DNA of 64,000 nucleotides from Pardosa pseudoannulata (taxonomy: Eukaryota; Arthropoda; Arachnida; Araneae; Lycosidae), in NCBI GenBank assembly GCA_032207245.1, contig CM063502.1, positions 44,162,191-44,226,190 of the forward strand, in the 5' to 3' direction. This document shows, in pieces, positions 10,684 to 21,468 of the stretch (positions are counted from its first letter, which is position 1; every line of letters starts with the position of its first letter). The notes beneath the pieces were generated by a model. The model searched no databases. It had not been told where the DNA came from and worked only from the letters and a program-made list of their open reading frames with translations. Made by a program: the position numbers and the translations under genes.

Positions 10684-13682
10684 TGTTCGATGTCTCTATC
10701 AATGGCAGGCCACCATACTGACATTCTGGCAACAGATTTCATTGCAACTATGCCAGTATGTGATTCGTGGAGTTTATCAATCACTAAATATCTTAATTTC
10801 TCCGGAATCACTAAACGATTGTTCAGTAGCAAAATTCTTTGTTTATAAGTAAGCTCATTTTTTTTCTCAAAGAAAGGAATAAGTGCTTCTTCAATATTTT
10901 GTTTTGACGGCCGGCCTTTCTCAATGTATAGAATTACCTTTGATAGGACAGAATCCTTTTCCGTAGATCTACGTAATGTGCGACGTGTTAACGTAAGTTC
11001 ATGTATTGTGTGATTGGCAATGCTGTAAACAAATGAAGAATCTTCAAATTTACTTACTTTCTTATCTGGTAACGGCAAACGTGACAAGGCATCTGGAACC
11101 ACCATTTGTTGGCCAGGACGATGCTCTATTTCGTAATCGAAAGCACCTAGAGTTATAGCCCATCTTGTTAACCTTAAGGTTGCTAGACTTGGAACTTCTT
11201 TGTGTTGATTTAATATGCGTTCTAATGGTCTATGATCACTCTGAATAATGAAATGGTGTCCAATGAGGTATTTATAGAACTTTTGTAACCCAAACATAAC
11301 TGCTAGGGCCTCACGATCTATGTTTGAATAATTGCATTCAGCAGGTGTTAAAGTTCTAGAAGCAGCAGCAATAAGCTTCAGTTCCCCCTCTATGCGATGC
11401 TGTATAACTGCACCAAGTCCTCGAATTGATGAATCACAAGCCAAAATTAATGGTTGTTTTGGATCAAAATGTACCAGTATGGCTGGAGATGAAATACTTT
11501 CCCTAATTTTTTCGAATGCATTTTGATGACATTCAGTCCATCCCCAAGAAGAATTTTTTGTTAATAGTTCGTGTAAGGGTGTGCACAGTATTTGTAAATT
11601 CTTCACAAAGCGGCTATAATAATTCACAGATCCTAAAAATGATCGGAGTTCTGAAACATTATTTGGAGGTGGTTGTTCTCTCAAAGCGCGTATTCGTTCA
11701 ATGTCTGGCGAAATGCCTGTTTTGTTAATCACATGTCCAAGAAATTTAATTTCTTCTTTGAATAACTGTATTTTTGACATTTGTGTTTTTAAACCGACCT
11801 TACGAAAAATTTCAAATACCTGTCGAAGTCGTTGAGCATGTTCTTGTATATTTCGACCTCCGACTGCAATGTCATCTTGAAACCATGTAACACCTTCGAT
11901 TCCAATAAGAAACTGGTCCATCAATTTTTGAAATATTATGGGTGCTGCTGATATGCCAAAAGGCATTCGACAAAAGCGATAATATCCTCTATGTGTAGCA
12001 ATTACTAAATATTTCCGAGATTCTTCACTAACTTTAACTTGCAAAAATGCATCCTTTAAATCAATTACACTAAAAATTGTGCAACCATTTAACTGAGAAA
12101 CAATGTCTTCGAATGTTGGATACGGATATTGTTCTGTTATCATATGTTTGTTTATCGTGGATTTAAAATCGCCACATAATCTAATTTGACCATTTTTCTT
12201 TGTCACGTAAACACCTGGTGACGCCCATTGTACGGTTTGCTCGTTAACATTAACACTTTCTAAAGTGCCATTTTCTATCAAACGATTAATTTCTTTATCG
12301 GCAGCAGGCTTAAGCGCATATGGAACAGATCGAGCCTTACAGATTACTGGTTTTGCGTTATCATGTAACCTGATGACCGCCTCAAAACTTCGAACTGTAC
12401 CTATTTTAGTTTGATCAAATATGTCAGCATAATCTTCAAGAAGTTGTGATTCAAGTGTTCGAACATTTTCATCAATATATTTTACCTCAAATTTTGGTTC
12501 TAAATGGAATACTTCCATCAAATCCTTGCCTAATATAGGTACACTGTTACCTGGAACTACTGTTAGTAAACAATCTTCCGATTTCGATTCGATTTTGATT
12601 TTCACTTTAATGTCTCCCAGTGTTGCAATCGGTTTATCAGGATACGCAATTAGTTGTTTAGATTTTAAAAGTTTCGGTTTCCCAATTATTCTATAAAAAC
12701 TTTCAGGTATTATAGATTTCCCTGATCCAGTATCGTATTGAAAATCAATTTCTTTCTTGTTAATTACAGCTCTAACCTTATATTTATTATCATTCCTTAT
12801 GTGAAAAATATGATGAACGAATTCTGCTTTCCCAGATCGTACACATACTTTTTCAAAATGTCCTTTAGTATGACAACTGCGGCAAGTGGCTAATTCAGCT
12901 CTACATTTCTCCCCTTTCAAATGTTTACTTTTCCCACATCGAATGCAGACAGTTCGTTTATCTATTCGGAATTTATTACGTTCCATCTCGCTATGAACTA
13001 TTAGTTTGGTTTTGAAAGTGGTGGGTTTGGCGCCGGCGTTGAAATTGTTTTTCTTTGCATTCTGAGTTGGCGTATTTATTTTATTCACACTTGTAACGGA
13101 ATTTTTATGTTCGGAATGTATAACAGATTCAATAGTTTCTCGATTGATATACGCTGATTCATAATTTAAAGCCGACTTCTCGATCTGATTAAAATTTGCT
13201 GTTTCATCAGAATGTTCACGAAACAAATGTTCTTGTATTCGGGAATCATTGATACCCAGTATTAATTGATCTCTTAAACGTTTATATAAAGAATTCTTAA
13301 ATTTACAGTTTACAGCAAGAGTTCGTAAAGCAGCAATAAATTCAGCTATTGATTCACCGTTACGGCGAAAACGTTGGGAAAATTTTGTTCTTTCGGCATG
13401 GATGTTTGTTGCCGGTTTAAAATGCTGTTCCAAAAAATCTTTAATTTCAGAATAAGTTTTTTCGTCAGGAGAAATAGGATCAAAATTATCATTCACTAAT
13501 TTAAATAAACAAGGTCCCATACAACGTAAAATTAAATCTCGTTTATCTGCATCTTCAGTGATACGAAAAACTCTTATTTCAAGTCCAAAACGTCTAAAAT
13601 AATATCGTATATCATCCTTACCTGGGCAAAATTCGTTGAAAGTAAACTTTGATAAATCAATCGCTCTAGTTTCCTTTGACAT
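10675..13682 (-). CDS. Gypsy gag-pol polyprotein, gag through start of integrase
   Basis: One ORF of 1011 codons starts at an ATG at 13682, about 40 nt after the 5' LTR. Gag is at about residues 15-230. Two zinc knuckles follow at 246-260 (CX2CX4HX5C, a slightly long variant) and 267-280 (canonical CX2CX4HX4C). The aspartic protease motif DTGSG is at 317-321. Reverse transcriptase follows, with MPFGIS at 573-578 and the catalytic FQDD at 601-604. RNase H has D750, E791 and D816. The integrase zinc histidines are at H972 and H975. Gag and pol share one frame, as in K02A2.6/Mag-like elements. Real pol sequence leaves this frame at about residue 1000 (near 10682), and the last 11 residues before the stop at 10647 are frameshifted. 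Confidence 0.95.
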
Positions 13683-13707
13683 GATGCTTTACTTCTGTTC
13701 TTTTTTT

Positions 13708-13720
13708 ATCCTCGTTGCCA
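13708..13720 (-). other. Primer-binding site of the gypsy element
   Basis: On the minus strand, TGGCAACGAGGAT begins 3 nt after the 5' LTR. It has the TGG start expected of a site complementary to a tRNA 3' CCA end. The tRNA species is not assigned. Confidence 0.7.
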
Positions 13721-13723
13721 AAA

Positions 13724-13936
13724 TGTAGTGTTTTAGGGGCCTTAATATAAGATGCAGATGTTCACGAAAGCATATTTATTCACAAATTACAAATCACGTT
13801 ATATGTACATTTTAAGCTTAAAGTTATTGTTCTGATGTTCTTAACCCAAAAACAGAATTCCCTCTGTCTATCTGGTGTTGCCAGATTCCAATTAATACAG
13901 AGTTCTTTTATTCTGGCTGTTGCCAGATACATTACA
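13724..13936 (-). repeat. 5' LTR of the gypsy element
   Basis: 213 bp, TG...CA ends (TGTA/TACA), two mismatches to the 3' LTR at 9402-9614. It should contain the element's promoter. CTGTC follows at 13937-13941. Confidence 0.96.
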
Positions 13937-14520
13937 CTGTCAATTCATCCATCTGTAGCGAAAAGAAAATACAATTTTCTATATCATTTGCTAATTCTGC
14001 ATCCAAATTCTCCGCAATTACTTCAATTCTTCTATTAACAGTTCGTGCTGATAATTGCAACGTGTTTATAGTTGAAACTATTTCTTTTTTATTTTTAAAT
14101 TCTTCAAAAACTGAATCAGCAGCTTCCCAGCTAGCACGGAAATGTTTGATTTTCGTTGGCAATAAGTTGGCTGTTGGTCTTTGGTTGGGTAAATGTTGAA
14201 AAGGGGAAATGAAGTGATGGTAATTAGTTGACAAAATGTTTGGTTGGCCATCGGTAATTCTGAAACGTTGGCAAACCGTTGGGCCAACGTAAGAGATTTT
14301 CTATTTACGCCTCTTGCACAAATTTCTTCTAATTTCAGAATTTAATTGGATAGTCACTATCAAAATTGGTATGAACGGTCTTAAAATGTCGTTCAATATT
14401 ACTTTTCTTGGGAATTATTATTACACAACAAACAAATACACTTCCCTTTGTAATCAACGAAACAATATAGATGTTCTCATTCATCGTTAAAATAAATGTT
14501 CTTTTTCTTTTACATTATTC
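13937..14520 (-). pseudogene. hAT transposase, N-terminal part (broken)
   Basis: On the minus strand a BED-finger-like region near 14345-14455 reads VFVCCV..IPKKSNIERHFKTVH then NFDSDYPIKF. It is followed by TVNRRIEVIAENLDAELAND and CIFFSLQMDELT, where the reading meets the gypsy LTR at 13937. The continuation (DRRDKYITISNL) lies at 9365-9401, which places the insertion exactly within this conserved segment. Frames switch at least once between 14080 and 14290. Known relatives are the BED-hAT proteins of the GTF2IRD2/ZBED group. Confidence 0.85.
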
Positions 14521-14824
14521 CATGAAGGGTTTTGAAAGAAAAGAATTATTTCGGATTACTTGGTAGTTTTAAATGCATGGTCTACGAGTGGTCTATTCGA
14601 AATCACACACTAACAAAAAATACGTGCGTGTGATTAGATACGCTCAAGGTTAGCAAACTGCTAATCTATGCACAATCCTAAACTCAACTGACTACTTGCT
14701 GTATATCGCCGTTTGACAAGAGTAAGTAAATCGCTCTGGCCATCATACATTAGTCCAGCGAGGGCGCATTAAAAATTGATCGGGGACGCCATGGCGCCCG
14801 CGGGCGCCGCATTGCCTACCCCTA

Positions 14825-14832
14825 TCTTAAAC
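14825..14832 (+). repeat. 8-bp target site duplication (right) of the hAT element
   Basis: TCTTAAAC, identical to 7980-7987. Confidence 0.9.
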
Positions 14833-15337
14833 CATCAATTATGTGTTTCGTGAGACTAACTGGGTAGTTGTTTCCATGTAGTGCACTACTTAGTTTTTTA
14901 ACATGTTTTAGTTTTTTAACATGTTAATCCTGATTTGCTGTCAAGCATAATCCATTTATTGTAACAAGCTGATTGACAATATTGTTTTTAAGGGAAGAAT
15001 TCCAAAATCCTGAAATTTAATAATCTCAGAATCTTTTATCACAGAAATCTAAAGTAAATTTCTTGACTATTTATTTCAATATTTCAATGTCAGACATTTA
15101 CACATAAAAATAAGTGAGAGTGCTCCTACATAATAATTCTTAAGTTATAAGGATAGACTATATACTGCTAGATAGATATTATACTGCTATTTGTATTTCT
15201 GCTTGGACACTGACTGGTCATTCGTAATTATGTGGATTACATGGCTGAGCAGGTTAGCTGGTTCTTCTTTTTTTTATTTCATTAATTTGTTAAAAGGGTT
15301 TGTAGGTTTTATTTTTAAAGATGGCAGATGATCTGCC
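14833..15337. other. AT-rich non-coding DNA
   Basis: Nothing supported between the hAT element and the next MITE. Confidence 0.5.
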
Positions 15338-15975
15338 CAGGGCTTCGAACTGGAACTGAACCGAAAACTGGAAAAAAAGTTATTTTGGTATGAACAAAAA
15401 CTGGAACTGAGCTGAAAATAAAATATCGGTTTGATATATCTTAAGTAATTTTGTCACTGCAACCAGCTTATCAATATTTTCTAATTTAACATCAACCTAA
15501 TTACTTGCACATTGTGCCAAACAGTGGTCGAATGGTTAGGGTGCTGATCTTTGGTACCAGAGATTGTGGGTTCGAATCCCACTGTGGCATGGATGTTCAT
15601 AGCTATTAATTATGAATCAGCTTTAAACAGTAGGTACCAGTTTCATTACATCTTGTGTTGCTATTAAGAAGACTGTAGCACTCTACACCAAACTACATGC
15701 ACATTGCTTCTCCATTTCTTGTTTTGATGTTCACAAGTACTCTTCTGTTTCAGTTTCACATGAAACTACAGGTAGAAGGTAGATTTATATTTAGTCGAAT
15801 GTTCAGTTGTTAAATGCAATATTGATAATGGATAACATTGCCAATCTCTACTCATTGCTTGTATCGTACATGCTGGTAAATTGTATCAATTCACATAGTG
15901 TATCAATTAAAAAAAGAATAAAATCTAAATTTTGATATAATTAAATTTTTTACACATTTGTGGCTTAAAGCCCTG
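15338..15975 (+). mobile_element. MITE family A, copy with internal SINE
   Basis: Starts CAGGGCTTCGAACTGGAACTG and ends TGGCTTAAAGCCCTG, whose complement CAGGGCTTTAA mirrors the start. Flanks GATCTGCC and GTTCTACC match at 6 of 8 positions, a worn hAT-type duplication. The internal sequence aligns with 1457-2258, including the SINE at the same site and the downstream block AGTCGAATGTTCAGTTGT. Confidence 0.65.
15515..15692 (+). mobile_element. tRNA-derived SINE, copy 2 (inside MITE A)
   Basis: Box A-like TGGTCGAATGGTTAGGG and box B GGTTCGAATCCC are present. The family body is diverged and the CCAAA tail nearly lost (ACACCAAAC). Flanking TTGCACATTG and TACATGCACATTG are the SINE's own target duplication. 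Confidence 0.82.
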
Positions 15976-16073
15976 GTTCTACCTGATGTATTACGTCTCA
16001 ATTTCAAGGAGTTTGGCAAAATCTGTGCCAATCAAATGTCTCACTTGAAGTTTGAAGTCTTCAAAATTGCTGG
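15976..16073 (+). CDS. Weak candidate exon or pseudogene fragment
   Basis: One frame reads FKEFGKICANQMSHLKFEVF then KIA up to a possible donor (GG|GTAAAG at 16074). It is less AT-rich than its surroundings. No strong acceptor is visible: the upstream edge is the end of the MITE. Further short open pieces follow to about 16215 (VVELAADILQLSH) in other frames. It could equally be a decayed transposon gene. No family is recognised. Confidence 0.15.
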
Positions 16074-16215
16074 GTAAAGACACAGTCAAATGCTGTGGTC
16101 GAAATAGTCAAAAGCAGATGCTTTTCAGCAAACTGCAAAGTAACCAACATTGATTAGTTACTAATATTATTTCCAATGTGGTAGAACTTGCTGCAGATAT
16201 CCTCCAGTTATCACA

Positions 16216-17308
16216 TTGACTTTAGGCAACTGAACATTCTGAACCAATAACGAGAAATTAAATAATTTCGGGGATGGAGGAAAAACCTGAGGTGTGCAAA
16301 CTCTACTAAAATTAATTGAAGATTATGTCAATCAACTGCTTGTACAAAAGAGTCCTTTAAAAATCGTCATACATAGATGAGAAATTATGCCTAATTTGTT
16401 TTTTGCCTTAGATATCCTTGATATTATTTTTGTTTTTTTAATTTTTCTTTGTGTGTTGATCAGCAAATCTACCCAAGCTATTCTGCTAATTGCTCATTTT
16501 AAAAGTGGCTTTAACTCTGTAACCAGTGTATAATTTATTGTTTTTAAAAAAATATTTTGTTTTTATATATATTAACAAAAATGCCAATGCTTTAGATATA
16601 CTTGGAAGTTATTTGATTTTTTGGTGTGTTTTCTATTATCCAATTGTGAAAATCAATACTGCCGATTTTCAGGGATATTGTCTAAAATTAATTGTGAAAT
16701 GGAGTTAAAATTTTAAAATGTTTTAAAAATGAGTTAGACTAACAATTTTTGTAAAAAGCAAAATCTGGTACAAAAGCATTTGTAAATGCTAAAGACTAAA
16801 ATGTTTATTTTATATATTGGATAAACAGTTTTACAATTTTTCACATTTTAATAATGTTTTATATATACACTAAAAATATTTCAATAGAATTGATTTCATT
16901 TACTTTTGAAGCATTTGTGTAAACTTAACATGTCTTTTATAGATTAAATAAACATTTCCATTTATCCCTATTTTCTCTTTTTTTAAATATATATTTTTAT
17001 CTATGAACTGAAAATTATCGTTACTGCAATAAACTACAGATTTTTCTCTTTTGGAAGTTAGCACCTATGTATTAATGATATATTATTGTGTAACATTTTT
17101 AAAAATGTCTTAAAATGTGATGGTAATAGTACAGGAGGTAGTATTAATAAGTGAGTAAAATAAACATATGCCTTCACACATAAGAAGACTGAATTTATCC
17201 CTAAGAATAAGTTTGTATTGTTAATAACCCCAATAAAGTAATATGACTATGCTGTCAATATTTATATGTAGAAAGTTTGAGTTCTTACATAAATATTTCT
17301 TCCTTTAG
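16216..17308. other. AT-rich non-coding DNA, probably intronic
   Basis: No supported feature. It leads into the acceptor of the CXXC exon. Confidence 0.4.
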
Positions 17309-17632
17309 TTCCTGAAGACGAGGTGGTGGAGAGTGTGTCTCTTCCGAAACACACTCCTCGACCAGGTGGCAGAAAACCTGGCAACAGCACCCATCAACGC
17401 ATGCCAGTCACCTGTCATGGCTGCACCAACCCAGCGGCAGCAACTACCAAGAGCTGCTAAGCAGCAGCTGCCAGCAGGAGCATATGCCCCCATTCATCAG
17501 AGACGAAGGTGCGGCAGGTGTGCAGCTTGCTGCACTGTTAATTGTGGCTCCTGCATCGAATGCATGGATATGCCACGCTTTGGTGGTGCAGGGCGCAGAA
17601 AGCAGTGCTGCAAGCTGCGACAGTGCCCTTAT
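17309..17632 (+). CDS. CXXC zinc-finger exon (DNMT1/KDM2-type CpG-binding domain)
   Basis: A 324-nt exon in one open frame, phase 0 at both ends. It is bounded by a strong acceptor (TTTCTTCCTTTAG) and a strong donor (TAT|GTAAGT). Residues 68-106 of the 108 form a complete CXXC domain: CGRCAACCTVNCGSCIEC, then DMPRFGGAGRRKQCC and LRQC. The eight zinc-binding cysteines are present plus two extra. The four-residue spacer before CGSC and the FGGxGRxKQ segment are as in DNMT1 and KDM2/FBXL19; KMT2 and CFP1 have five. The family binds unmethylated CpG DNA. The preceding 60 residues are Q/A/P-rich linker. The first about 110 nt are also open in another frame (PEDEVVESVSLPKHTP), so a 1-nt indel or a start at the internal ATG at 17417 (good context) are alternatives. 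The parent gene is unresolved. Confidence 0.8.
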
Positions 17633-17639
17633 GTAAGTG

Positions 17640-17832
17640 CCACTCATTCTATCCTGCACACATTCACATATATATTTTTATCTTATGTATATATTTATAT
17701 GTATGTACATGTTTTATGTTTTATGTGTATGCATGTAGATATGTATGTACATGTATGTATATGTCTGTATATGTATATATGTGTGTATATATATATTTGT
17801 ATGTATGCATATATTTGTATGTATATATATTA
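17640..17832. repeat. TATG/TATA-rich simple repeat
   Basis: Degenerate run of TATGTA, TGTATA and TATATA units in the intron just after the CXXC exon. Confidence 0.8.
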
Positions 17833-17879
17833 ACAAGCCATTACATTATGACCACTCTATTAATAACAAGTAGGGATAA

Positions 17880-18300
17880 ACCTTACCCCTCAAAACTGCC
17901 GGTACCCATCATGGCATCAACTCCACAAAAGGCTGGTAAGTAGTCTGAGGTAACTGGTACTGAGCGCTTATCATCTGGTCCTGTAATTGCCTCACATTGG
18001 TAGGAGGTATTGTAGTATGAATTTGGTTTTTTAGATAGGACCACAAATGCTGTATTTGATTTATGTGAGGTGAATTTGGAGACCATAATTTGAAAGTCAC
18101 TGAAAGTCTCTCGAACCACTCCCTGACAATATGACCCTCATGAGATGGTGTATTATCCTGTTGGTCACCGTTAAACACTGTCCCCCACCAGAAATACTGT
18201 TGTCATGAATGGGTGAACCTGGTCTGCAATGAATGGATTATGGGTCCAAATGAAACATTGCCCACACCATATCTCCACCACTGGCTTGTCTGCATCCAAT
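17880..18300 (-). pseudogene. Tc1/mariner transposase fragment
   Basis: On the minus strand the sequence reads GGDMVW near 18270, then FNGDQQDNTPSHEGHIVREW, then SPNSPHINQIQHLWSYLKNQ. This is the Tc1 catalytic region, with the D of the QQDN-type motif and the NxIxxLW block before the last acidic residue. An IPP..VRQLQ C-terminal region follows. Frames shift near 18180 and there are stops, so this is a remnant. A possible terminal repeat (ATTACATTATGACCACTC) lies near 17840, with no partner found on the other side. Confidence 0.85.
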
Positions 18301-18444
18301 TGTACATCCAGGAGCTAGGATATCTTTTGAAAATTGGCATATTTGCAGATACCCATCACTGCGATGGACCAGAAAATGTGATTAATCAGATCATGAAACT
18401 GCCTTTCATTTTTCTTATATTCAATTCTGATGTTACCTTCGGAG

Positions 18445-19080
18445 GGGTGTATCTGATCCAAAATTTTCTGATATTTCCAAACATTTGTGTGGGTTTTTTC
18501 TAATAATTTGAAAGAACAATTTTTTTGTTATGAATATTGGAAAAGAATTTCAAGAAAAAAGTGCATTTTTTTCACTTAGTATATCTATTATCTTAGACAC
18601 TTTTATTCCATATATGATATGAATGAAATGAAATAAGAAAATATAGATATATTTTTTGTTTCATCTGATTAATTTCTTTTAAATTCTTTTAATTTTGAAT
18701 AGTATGCTGATTGAGTATATTTAAGATCAAATAAGTAGGGAAGTGATTATCCTTTCCATTAAAAAAAATTTTGTTTTAATTTAAATTTATGTATCAAAAT
18801 TAAGAAATTGAATTTTAATTTTCTAGAAATCAACACACATTATTGTATGTGTGTTTATGTTATTTTATACAGAACACTCTTATATTTGCAAATTTGTCAG
18901 GTAATAATATATATTAAAACACTTATATTCGGTAAACTATATATTACAATATTAAAATTCAGATGTCATCTAGCTCTAGTTCCCACATCTGAAAATTAAC
19001 CTTAATATAATTACTTTAAATTAGTAGTTCTCAGAAAATTTTGTGTGTTGTTCAATTTTTTTTTGCTTAGAATCACTCAG
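18445..19080 (+). repeat. Dispersed repeat R, copy 2
   Basis: Aligns with 3877-4400 and 20302-20945: TCTGATCCAAAATTTTCTGA, then ATGAATGAAATGAAATAAGA, then TAAGTAGGGAAGTGATTATCC, then TCTAGCT and TCTGAAAATTAACC, and AGAATCACTCAG at the end. Confidence 0.65.
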
Positions 19081-20301
19081 TAGCTTAGGTTTCTTGGCCC
19101 TCCCATTCTTGGATGTTTCTTCGTTGTTTCAGCTTGCATTGACATACTATCACAGTATAGATCAGCTGTGTAGGCTCATATGCAGAAATTTATTATGAAT
19201 AGAGATTAGATGTTAGATTATTTTAAGTGTTACTTATTTACATTAGTTACTTATTTACATATGTGTATGTTTTATGTATATATATATATGTATGTGTGCT
19301 TATATATATGTATATATCTTGTCACTTGGTGCTACAGGAATCTTTCTTTTCTATTTTAGATGTCCTAGTCTCCTCCTGGCGTCTGGTGGTAGGCTTTTTT
19401 ATAATAAGTTTAAATTTATTTTTTATAGCTTAAATTTAATTTTTTTAATTTAATTTTTTCAAATAATTCTTTTAATCTATATAATTTAAAATTTTATTAT
19501 ATAATTTATGTTTCGGTCTGTATCATTTTTAATAACTCTAATTTGTTTTTAAACATTTTTTTTTTTCAAATCACTTATCATTTAGACTTACCTTTCTGTT
19601 AATATTTAAATCATACTTTTGTTTTTAAATGCTACATATATAAATTTGATAGGAGCATTCTTGTATAGTACTCATGGTACTAGAACAGACATACCTTTCA
19701 GTGTTGGATCAGTATATTTTAAAATTTTGATGAGATAATTTTCAAACTATTCTAAAATACTTATATTTATCCAAATTTCGGATTTTATAATTTAATTGTT
19801 TATTTTAAAGGGAAATTAAAAAGTGAAAATGTGTTAAATCTAAAAGAGGTTTTATACATTATTAAATGCATAAATTTCAATTTACTCTTTTTAATTTACT
19901 ATTGTGTTTAATTTAATTTCCCCAATTTAAAAACCAATAAAATATGTAATATTGTTTAATTTGTTTGTGTTATTTTGTTATATTTATGATATATGTAAAT
20001 TGTTTACACATGTACTTTGGGGGTAGCAAGTTAAATTTTAAATCTAAAAATAATGTTGCTCCTGACTTAAAATACATCCTTTTTTTGTTCCAGTTTTATG
20101 TTTTATTAATAATGATCAATATAATTGCATAAAATAACATTCTTCACCCTATAATTACTTTAAATTCATAGATATAACAAAAGGCTCTTATAATCAGGAA
20201 TATTTTTTGTTGTGTAGTATGTTTAACACATATGTTTAACCAGAAAAGAATTTCAGCTTGAGTTTGATACTTATAAACTAACTCATCTTTTAGAGTACTA
20301 T
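19081..20301. other. AT-rich non-coding DNA with TATA/TATG simple repeat
   Basis: A short TATA/TGTA microsatellite lies at about 19255-19320. No gene is supported. Confidence 0.5.
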
Positions 20302-20945
20302 TCCAGGAGTGATTCTGATCTGAAATTTTCTGAAAATTTATGAGAGTTTGTCCCAAAATCTATAAAAACAGATTTTTTTTCTAGAAAATTAAAAAAAAAA
20401 AATTTTCAAAAATATAGAAGTGCATTCTTTTTACTTAATATATGTATTATTTTAAAAAATACATATATAATATGAATGAAATGAATAAAGAAAATCTGTA
20501 TATGTTTTTTGTTTCATATAAATAAGTAATTTTAATTTCTGGAAATTTTGAATAATATGCATTTTAGATCAAATAAGTAGGGAAACTATTATCCCTATAA
20601 AATAAATATGTTGAAGTTTAAATTTATGTATCAAGATTTAAAAACTGAATTTTTGTTTTCTTGAAATTCGACATGCACATTGATGTCTGTGTGTTCATGT
20701 TATTTTATACAGAATACTCTTATATTTGCAACTCTATAATAAGGTTATATATATTAGAACATATTGATATATCAATGTTGGTAAATAATATATCACAATA
20801 TTAAAATTCAGATATCATCCAGCTCTTGTTCTGATGTCTGGAAATTAAATAAATATAATTTTTATTTTAAATTAGTAGTGCTAAGTTTTTCAGAAAATTT
20901 TGTACAATGTTCAGGTTTTTTTTCTTTTTACATAGAATCACCCGA
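20302..20945 (+). repeat. Dispersed repeat R, copy 3
   Basis: Colinear with copies 1 and 2: CCAGGAGTGATTCTGATCTG, then AATAAGTAGGGAAACTATTATC, then AACATATTGATATATC, then ATCATCCAGCTCTTG, and AGAATCACCCGAG at the end. Confidence 0.68.
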
Positions 20946-21267
20946 GGAAAATTTTCTGAATATATACCATTCTCTATTAGGCACTTCTTTCAGTCCAGTC
21001 CTTCAAACACTTGAATTGAAGTGTGTGACGCAATATAAAAAATTGTAAGAAATTCCCTAGAATCATTCACATTTGAAGGTGCCAAATAAAACAAATTCTA
21101 TATTTCAGCGAATAATTTCAGTTTTGCTAATAGCTGACCTTCTGGGTTAGAAACATAAATTTTTTTTTACTTCTGAGCAGCATCATTTCATTTTACTTCA
21201 AAAGAATATCATTCCATCTTCAACATGCCAAGCAGTCACAGTTGCAGTGGTCAAAGCTCTACAAGCT

Positions 21268-21443
21268 CAATTATGGCTGAATGATAAGGGCATTGACCTT
21301 TAGTATCAGAGTTCGCGGGTTCAAATCTCAATCAGGCTTGGATGTTCATAGCCATCCAGAATCATGAATAAGCTGTTGGTCTTGGTCTCATAAGCCCTTG
21401 TGTTGCAAAATAGTAGACTGTTTCACTCCAAACCAAACCAAAG
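21268..21443 (+). mobile_element. tRNA-derived SINE, copy 3
   Basis: Box A-like TGGCTGAATGATAAGGG, box B GGTTCAAATCTC, the family body (CATAGCCATCCAGAATCATG, GTCTCATAAGCCC) and a CCAAACCAAACCAAAG tail. Clearly diverged. Confidence 0.85.
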
Positions 21444-21468
21444 CACTATAAAATATCTGCAAACTTAA

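Larger units (their letters stand above)
9402..13936 (-). mobile_element. Gypsy-type (Ty3) LTR retrotransposon, K02A2.6/Mag-like
   Basis: A 4535-bp element with 213-bp LTRs at both ends, a 5-bp target duplication, a primer-binding site, a polypurine tract, and gag-protease-RT-RNase H-integrase in gypsy order on the minus strand. There is no envelope ORF: only about 80 nt lie between the pol stop and the 3' LTR. Near-identical LTRs point to a recent insertion. Two frameshifts in the integrase region make this copy non-autonomous unless they are sequencing errors. It landed inside the hAT transposase reading frame. Confidence 0.95.
7988..14824 (-). mobile_element. hAT DNA transposon (GTF2IRD2/ZBED-like), split by a gypsy retrotransposon
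   Basis: The terminal inverted repeats are CAGGGGTCGGCAA on the left and TAGGGGTAGGCAA on the right (read on the minus strand), 11 of 13 matching. The flanks are exact 8-bp duplications TCTTAAAC. Removing the 4535-bp gypsy insertion and its extra 5-bp duplication leaves about 2297 bp, a normal length for an autonomous hAT element. The transposase reads on the minus strand from a BED-finger-like region near 14350-14455 to a stop at 8113. It is broken by frameshifts as well as by the retrotransposon. The element is intact at its ends but dead in its coding sequence. Confidence 0.93.
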
